Assembly: GCA_031763025.1 (NCBI GenBank) | Contig: JASSKH010000037.1 | Span: 620,001-684,000 of the forward strand | Reading direction: 5' to 3' | Length of the DNA: 64,000 nucleotides | DNA from: Macrocystis pyrifera | Lineage: Eukaryota; Sar; Phaeophyceae; Laminariales; Laminariaceae | In this document: positions 60,698-64,000 of the stretch, piece by piece | How the letters are laid out: every line of letters starts with the position of its first letter | Numbering within the stretch: the stretch's first letter is position 1 | Position numbers and translations under genes: made by a program | The notes under the pieces: generated by a model | The model's input: only the letters and a program-made list of their open reading frames with translations | Database searches by the model: none | Told to the model about the DNA's origin: nothing

Positions 60698-63525
60698 GTG
60701 TTAGAAGACAAGGCCAACCTAGCCCTCCTCCAGCGGCTCATGACAGCTCCCACCCTCAGCTCCCATGTTGCCAAGGGTCGGGCGGAGGTCACTCAGTGGG
60801 CACGGCTGCACTACCAAAGCCACGCCGACGCGCCCCCTTCGTTCTGCCTTAACCAGGACATTAAAGAGAGCCTTGAAGAGGACCTTAAACGGGGTCAAGA
60901 GATGCCGCGGCAAGGCGACAAGGCGGCCGCCCTGAAAGGCGATGGTGACGGGGCAGGCGGGGGGGATTGGTGGTGCGTCAAAGCTGCTGGGGGTAACGGC
61001 GGGATGGACATTTGGGTGCTGCACGAGGGAAACTGGAGAGCTGTGACGCAGAAGTTGCGCGACGGCGAGAGCTACGTGATTCAGGTATGCCGATGGGAGG
61101 AGGGAGTGTACTTGTGTCGTGCATGGCCGTAGTCGTATGACCATGGTCCGTCGCAATCTCTACAATACCGGGAGGGAGCACGTCGGTTGTTATGGACCAG
61201 GCAAACATTGTACATCATTGCTTACACCAAGCTCGAAGCGCCTTGAGTTGGTCGCACAAAGGGTGAGCTGCATCCTAGTAAAGGGGGGCGGTGGGAGTCA
61301 CGTACTGCTATACACCACACACTGGCAGACGACACCGCTCACTGGCAGAGATGGAGATTCGATATTTGTTTGACGATACGTTTCTTTTCTTGACAGCTAC
61401 TGTTTGAAGTGGTTTGAATAGTGATCCAGCACCAGATAACATAGCGGGGGTGGAGGAAGGGTATACTCAAGTCATGCATGGCCGTAGCCGTATGACCACA
61501 AACCCTCGCCCTACAATGCCGGGCCAGAGCACGGGCGGGGGGACAGGGTTGCAACGACTTGTCCGCGTGTTATATGGTACTACAGTACAAAGGATTCTAC
61601 TGCAAGGGTTAACCTTGCGGTCCCTTTCGGGTTGGTTTTCGCCTCTCTTTGTATTCCGCCAGCGGTACGTGGCGAGGCCGCTGCTCTGGCGGGGACGGAA
61701 ATTTCACTTCCGGGCCTACGCCGCCGTGCGTGCAGACATGTCGGCGTGGCTGTACCGCACCGCCTACATACTGTGCGCCAGCAAGCCTTACTCCTTGGGG
61801 GAGGCTACAGCGGAGGGGGTGCAGGCGGGCTTGACCGATGAGCTGATGCACATTAGCAACCTGGCTGTGAACAAGCATACAGAAGGTCACCCGGGGCAGG
61901 TTAGTCCGATAGACCCTTTGGAACCAGTCCGATATGTCCGTTGAAATCAGTCCGATAGATCCGTTGAATGCAGTCAGACAGACCCGTTGAAATCTGTTGA
62001 TACCATATAGGTACGGTATCAGGCTGCAGTATAACCCTGTTGCTACTGCCTAAATGACCCAACTCTAACTTAAAGTCGTTTATCCACGAGGAATATGGGT
62101 TGTTCTGGAGGGGCTAACGCTGCTTCCCTTGCCGCACACATAAAAACCGCGCTCTACGCGTACGCGGTTTATCACAATGACAACGAGAACGCCCCTAGCT
62201 CAGAAACCTTGCAATATCTCCACGAAACACGCACAAGGCAAAGTCCAATCAACTAACCAAGTACTCCTACAACGATGTAGCCCACTCCAATTAAGAACTA
62301 CCGAGCACTACAGTAGCGCTTTTTGGCCAAAATGTTTCTGACTGACCGGGCTTCTTGACCCAATATCCTTGGAACATTATTAATTTATGTTTTATTATTC
62401 GCCATACACCTTACGTTAGAAACTGTTCGTCGGGTGCATAGTTTTTGGGAGTCACTGGGATATTGAGCTCCAGTACTATAGTCGAGTGAGGACCCTCAGA
62501 AAAAAACGTGCTACCTCTACAGTGGTACGCGTCTATCACAATTCTCTAGCCCACTCCAATCAAGCGCTTGTGTCATGCCACAATGCTGTAGTTCACTCCA
62601 ATCAAGTACTACTGCAACGCTGTACGTGGCTCACCTCAGAGACGTTTGCCCACAGTTTTAATCCCCCGCATGAAACCGTCGTCGCGCAGATACCGTGCAA
62701 CATCCCCAAAGAGTACCCTGCTTTGTGGCCACAAATGTTGGAGCTGGTGCGGTCTCTTGTCGAGGCTGCCAGAACCTTCATGCAGCACCAGGCCAGCGTC
62801 GGGCATTTCGAGTTTCTGGGATTGGACATTATCGCGGACGATGCAGGCGGAGTCTGGCTAATGGAGGGTGAGATTGTTTGGTGCATTAGTCCGTACCTGG
62901 TGGACCCTTTTGCAGAACGAGAGGCCTGCTGGTGACATTAGATGTTTGGTGTCTTGTCCCATACCTGCGTACTGGAGAGGCTGGTGATGATGTAGATGTC
63001 CGGTGCCTTATCCTGTACCTGGGGTGTTAGAAAAGCCTGCTGGAGATAAACGAAGTAAATGTTTGGTGCCTTATGCCATAGATGTGTTAGAGAGGCCAGC
63101 GGGTGAGATATTCTGTGCCTTGTCCCATACAATAGCCCCTTCTGCAGTATACGATGTAAGAGTACAAGAAGTTGCCGTGCTCTTGCAGCACAGGACACAG
63201 GACTACTTGTAGCTGGCGAGCACGGTAGCCCCACTCATGTACGAGTATTTTACACAGTCAATTATGTCGAGGTGATTGATTGTACGCTGAAGTAATTCAG
63301 AGGAGCCTGTTGTCGGCGCCGATTGCATCTTATACGAAGTGTGCTCGTTTTTGCTTCGCCGTGAAATTGTTCTTTCTGATAGCGAACCGACTGCCGGGGC
63401 TGCAGAGCTCTAAGCAGAACCTCGAGGACGAGAACAAGGTTTACGACGGTATGATGCTTGACCTGATCCGGCTCTTGGTCCTGCCACCGCTGACTGGATG
63501 CCCGCCCGATGAGGGACTCTTTGAG
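60698..63525 (+). CDS. Tubulin-tyrosine-ligase-like (TTL/TTLL) protein, 3' truncated by window
   Basis: Exons read: 60698-61084, 61663-61899, 62642-62867 and 63383-63525, with donors GTATGC, GTTAGT, GTGAGA and GTAAGT and matching phases (331 codons). The chain shows the ATP-grasp ligase layout of TTL enzymes, which add amino acids to tubulin tails: WWCVKAAGGNGG then SYVIQ-RYVARPLLWRGRKFHFR (the Q-Y-x-x-P-LL-x-GRKF-x-R motif), HISNLAVNK (the HLTN-like motif), FEFLGLDIIAD, and VWLM-EANRLPGL. The last join restores the family's E-x-N-x-P-G-L metal/ATP site exactly across an intron. An upstream exon ending at 60020 probably belongs to it (listed separately). The gene continues past 63525; no further exon was identified before 64000. 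Which TTL subgroup it is, and whether it ligates Tyr, Glu or Gly, cannot be told. Confidence 0.85.
61096..61280 (-). mobile_element. Dispersed repeat C, second long copy (TTL-like intron)
   Basis: Immediately follows TTL exon 60698-61084. It contains the same landmarks as the 28.46-kb copy, down to GTCGCACAAAGGGTGAGCTG. A shorter copy follows at 61457-61540 in the same intron. Confidence 0.75.
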
Positions 63526-63951
63526 GTAAGTGACAACGCCTTCTAACATGTTGAAACACCTTCTACAGTAACACGGACATCGGTAGGGGGGAGTATGATG
63601 CCATTACTTTCGCTGCCGCGTTTTGGCCACTCGTGAGAGTGGCTCTGTACCTCACGCAAGATTGGATATAAAACTTATTTTGTTGGTGCAGCGTAGTAGG
63701 CGGTCTCATGGCGTTGCCTATCGCAAAACCGAAAAGCGTGAAAGCGTACCCGATACGAAGACGGAAACAAGTAGGGGAGCCACTCGACTGAGTAGCTCTC
63801 ACCGGCTGAAAAAAGGGACGTAAACGTGACCTCCCCACCGTAGCCTTGGCCCACGGTGATACACGATGGTATGATATAACGTACAATAAGCTTGGCTGGC
63901 GTTGGCAGCTTCAAGTATATACTACTTGTAGACGTAATAATCACGAGTATG

Positions 63952-63957
<6 letters not shown>

Positions 63958-64000
<43 letters not shown>
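63958..64000. repeat. (GA)n microsatellite at window edge
   Basis: Pure GA dinucleotides from about 63960 to the end of the window. Lies in the TTL-like gene or its flank. Confidence 0.95.

Overview
This window is nuclear DNA from an intron-rich eukaryote. A stramenopile, most likely a brown alga, fits best. This is inferred from four small-exon genes with introns of about 0.3-4 kb, proteins carrying Ala/Gly/Gln/Ser-rich insertions, and long repeat-filled stretches between genes. No bacterial operon structure, CRISPR array or rRNA was seen. The species cannot be fixed from sequence alone. The genes were rebuilt by eye, joining exons with matching splice phases to conserved protein-family motifs.

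Layout. (1) 466-10024, plus strand: 3' eight exons of a TMEM184/DUF300 seven-helix membrane protein. Its 5' end lies left of the window or is unrecognised. (2) 10.0-21.3 kb: no confident gene. It holds several minisatellites, a decayed LINE reverse-transcriptase fragment and short repeats. (3) 40232-21337, minus strand: thirteen exons of an active-type myotubularin phosphoinositide 3-phosphatase. The extreme N- and C-terminal exons were not found. A roughly 200-residue low-complexity insertion sits inside the catalytic domain. (4) 40.2-54.6 kb: repeat-rich, no confident gene. (5) 59130-54597, minus strand: a complete five-exon mitochondrial HMG-CoA lyase. (6) about 59.9 kb to beyond 63525, plus strand: a tubulin-tyrosine-ligase-like (TTL) gene, divergent from HMG-CoA lyase and cut off by the window end.

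The genes do not form a pathway: membrane protein, endosomal lipid phosphatase, leucine/ketone-body catabolism and tubulin modification.

The most distinctive content is mobile DNA. A 105-bp palindromic MITE has ten copies with TA target duplications, one supported by an empty site in a related repeat. A second TA-flanked MITE family hosts one of those copies. There is a tRNA-derived SINE, and a LINE whose last ~65 bp are shared with an abundant short repeat, as in LINE/SINE tail sharing. Two short palindromes, TACCWGGTA (19 seen) and TATTAATA (17 seen), are strongly over-represented and look like excision scars of TA-targeting transposons. In one MITE copy the CCWGG scar can be read as two clean 7-bp insertions. 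Several introns are also flanked by AG|GT on both sides.
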